The notes below the pieces were generated by a model that was not told where the DNA came from, searched no databases, and saw only the letters and a program-made list of their open reading frames with translations. A DNA stretch of 7,047 bases from Solirubrobacterales bacterium (GTDB lineage: Bacteria > Actinomycetota > Thermoleophilia > Solirubrobacterales > Solirubrobacteraceae): contig JAOPZO010000214.1 of the NCBI GenBank assembly GCA_025964065.1, forward strand, positions 1-7,047, read 5' to 3'. The position numbers were made by a program, and so were the translations under genes. This document shows positions 6,500-7,047 of this stretch, one piece after another (position 1 is the first letter of the stretch; the number at the start of each line of letters is the position of its first letter).

Positions 6500-7047
6500 G
6501 GGCGGACCGCCTTCGCCCGGGCGAGCAGGTCGCGGGCACGGCCCTTGTGCTCGGGGGAGAGGTGGGTGGCCACCCACGTCCGCGCGAGCGCGGGGGCGAC
6601 CCCGGCCGCGGCCTGCACGCCGCGCCGGGACGGGAGCACGACGAGCACGCGGACCAGCTCCTCCTCGTCCTCGGTGAAGCGGCGCTTGTACGCGAAGTCG
6701 CCCTCCCCGAGGTCGACCTTGCGGGTGCCCAGGCGGTGCCCGTCCCGGATGACCTCCAGCATCACGAGCTTGGAGAGCTCGAGCTTCCCGTGCTCCGTGT
6801 CGAACCCGCCGAGCCAGTAGCCGACCTCCTCGCCGGCGTGCAGCAGGAGCCCGGTCGCGACGACCTCGCCGTCGAGGTCGAAGGACCAGATGCGCAGACG
6901 GCCCGCGGAGACGAGCTCCGGGCCGACGGCGCGCACGAACGCGGTGACCTCCGGGGAGAGCACGCCGCTCCCGCCGCGCCCCTCCCAGCGGCCGACGTGC
7001 AGGCGCACGAACGCCTCGAGGTCGGCGGCGGCGCTCCCCGCGTCCGC
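6496..7047 (-). CDS. GNAT acyltransferase, CelD/FemAB-like (Acetyltransf_6 type), N-terminus cut by window edge
   Basis: The C-terminal 183 residues of an acyl-CoA- or aminoacyl-dependent N-acyltransferase of the CelD/BcsL-like GNAT group often found in exopolysaccharide loci, likely modifying an amino sugar or lipid-linked glycan. The frame is open to the right edge and the family is normally well over 300 residues, so an internal GTG at 7008 is not the true start. Visible landmarks are FVRLHVGRWEGRGGSGV (13-29), an R-W-x-G-R-G-G-S element; RIWSFDLDGEVVATGL (52-67), the core beta strands; GYWLGGFDTEH (76-86); and VDLGEGDFAYKRRFT (111-125), the D-x-G-x-G-x-x-x-Y-K-x-R-F block characteristic of the group. 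A helical basic tail ends the protein. Its stop overlaps the start of the TuaH-like gene by GTGA, so the two are co-translated. The exact acyl donor and substrate cannot be read. Confidence 0.88.
   Translation of the reverse strand, partial: ADAGSAAADLEAFVRLHVGRWEGRGGSGVLSPEVTAFVRAVGPELVSAGRLRIWSFDLDGEVVATGLLLHAGEEVGYWLGGFDTEHGKLELSKLVMLEVIRDGHRLGTRKVDLGEGDFAYKRRFTEDEEELVRVLVVLPSRRGVQAAAGVAPALARTWVATHLSPEHKGRARDLLARAKAVRP
6507..6514 (-). promoter_or_regulatory. Probable ribosome binding site for the TuaH-like gene
   Basis: On the minus strand the bases read GAAGGCGG, ending 7 bases before the GTG at 6499 and lying inside the end of the GNAT gene. The AAGG core and the spacing are Shine-Dalgarno-like and help to fix this start against the longer open frame. 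The match is partial, and in DNA this GC-rich such strings arise easily. Confidence 0.35.

Noticed and set aside
5331..6539. The deacetylase frame stays open upstream, which would give a 664-residue fusion protein.
   Set aside because: The extra part is an Arg/Pro/Ala-rich shadow of the TuaH-like gene. The deacetylase domain begins right after the GTG at 5330, which overlaps the preceding stop.

Overview
The window is very GC-rich and is coding from edge to edge on the minus strand. It carries seven consecutive genes of a surface-glycan (polysaccharide or glycoconjugate) biosynthesis cluster: five glycosyltransferases, one polysaccharide deacetylase-family protein and one GNAT-type acyltransferase. 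The composition, the frequent GTG starts and the protein style fit a high-GC actinobacterium, possibly of the Thermoleophilia/Solirubrobacterales type. That placement is an impression from the sequence, not a phylogenetic result.

In transcription order (right to left): a CelD/FemAB-like GNAT acyltransferase whose N-terminus lies beyond the right edge (7047-6496); a TuaH-like GT-B glycosyltransferase (6499-5327); a NodB-type deacetylase without a signal peptide (5330-4545); a WaaE-like GT2 glycosyltransferase with an unexplained C-terminal extension of about 140 residues (4545-3358); a GT4 glycosyltransferase (3351-2215); a WbbL/rhamnosyltransferase-like GT2 (2215-1250); and a second GT4 whose C-terminus runs off the left edge (1244-1).

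Every junction is an overlap of 1 or 3 bases or a gap of 5-6 bases. There is therefore no room for an internal promoter or terminator between genes, and the set is almost certainly one transcript with translational coupling. No intergenic stretch exceeds 6 bases, and I see no RNA gene, mobile element, CRISPR array or attachment site.

Together the genes suggest stepwise cytoplasmic assembly of a lipid-linked oligosaccharide by several GT-A and GT-B transferases, with N- or O-acyl editing by the deacetylase and the GNAT protein. The flippase, polymerase or ligase and the sugar-nucleotide genes that would define the product are not in the window. The actual sugars, linkages and final glycan therefore cannot be read from it. 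The least explained element is the C-terminal extension of the WaaE-like transferase.
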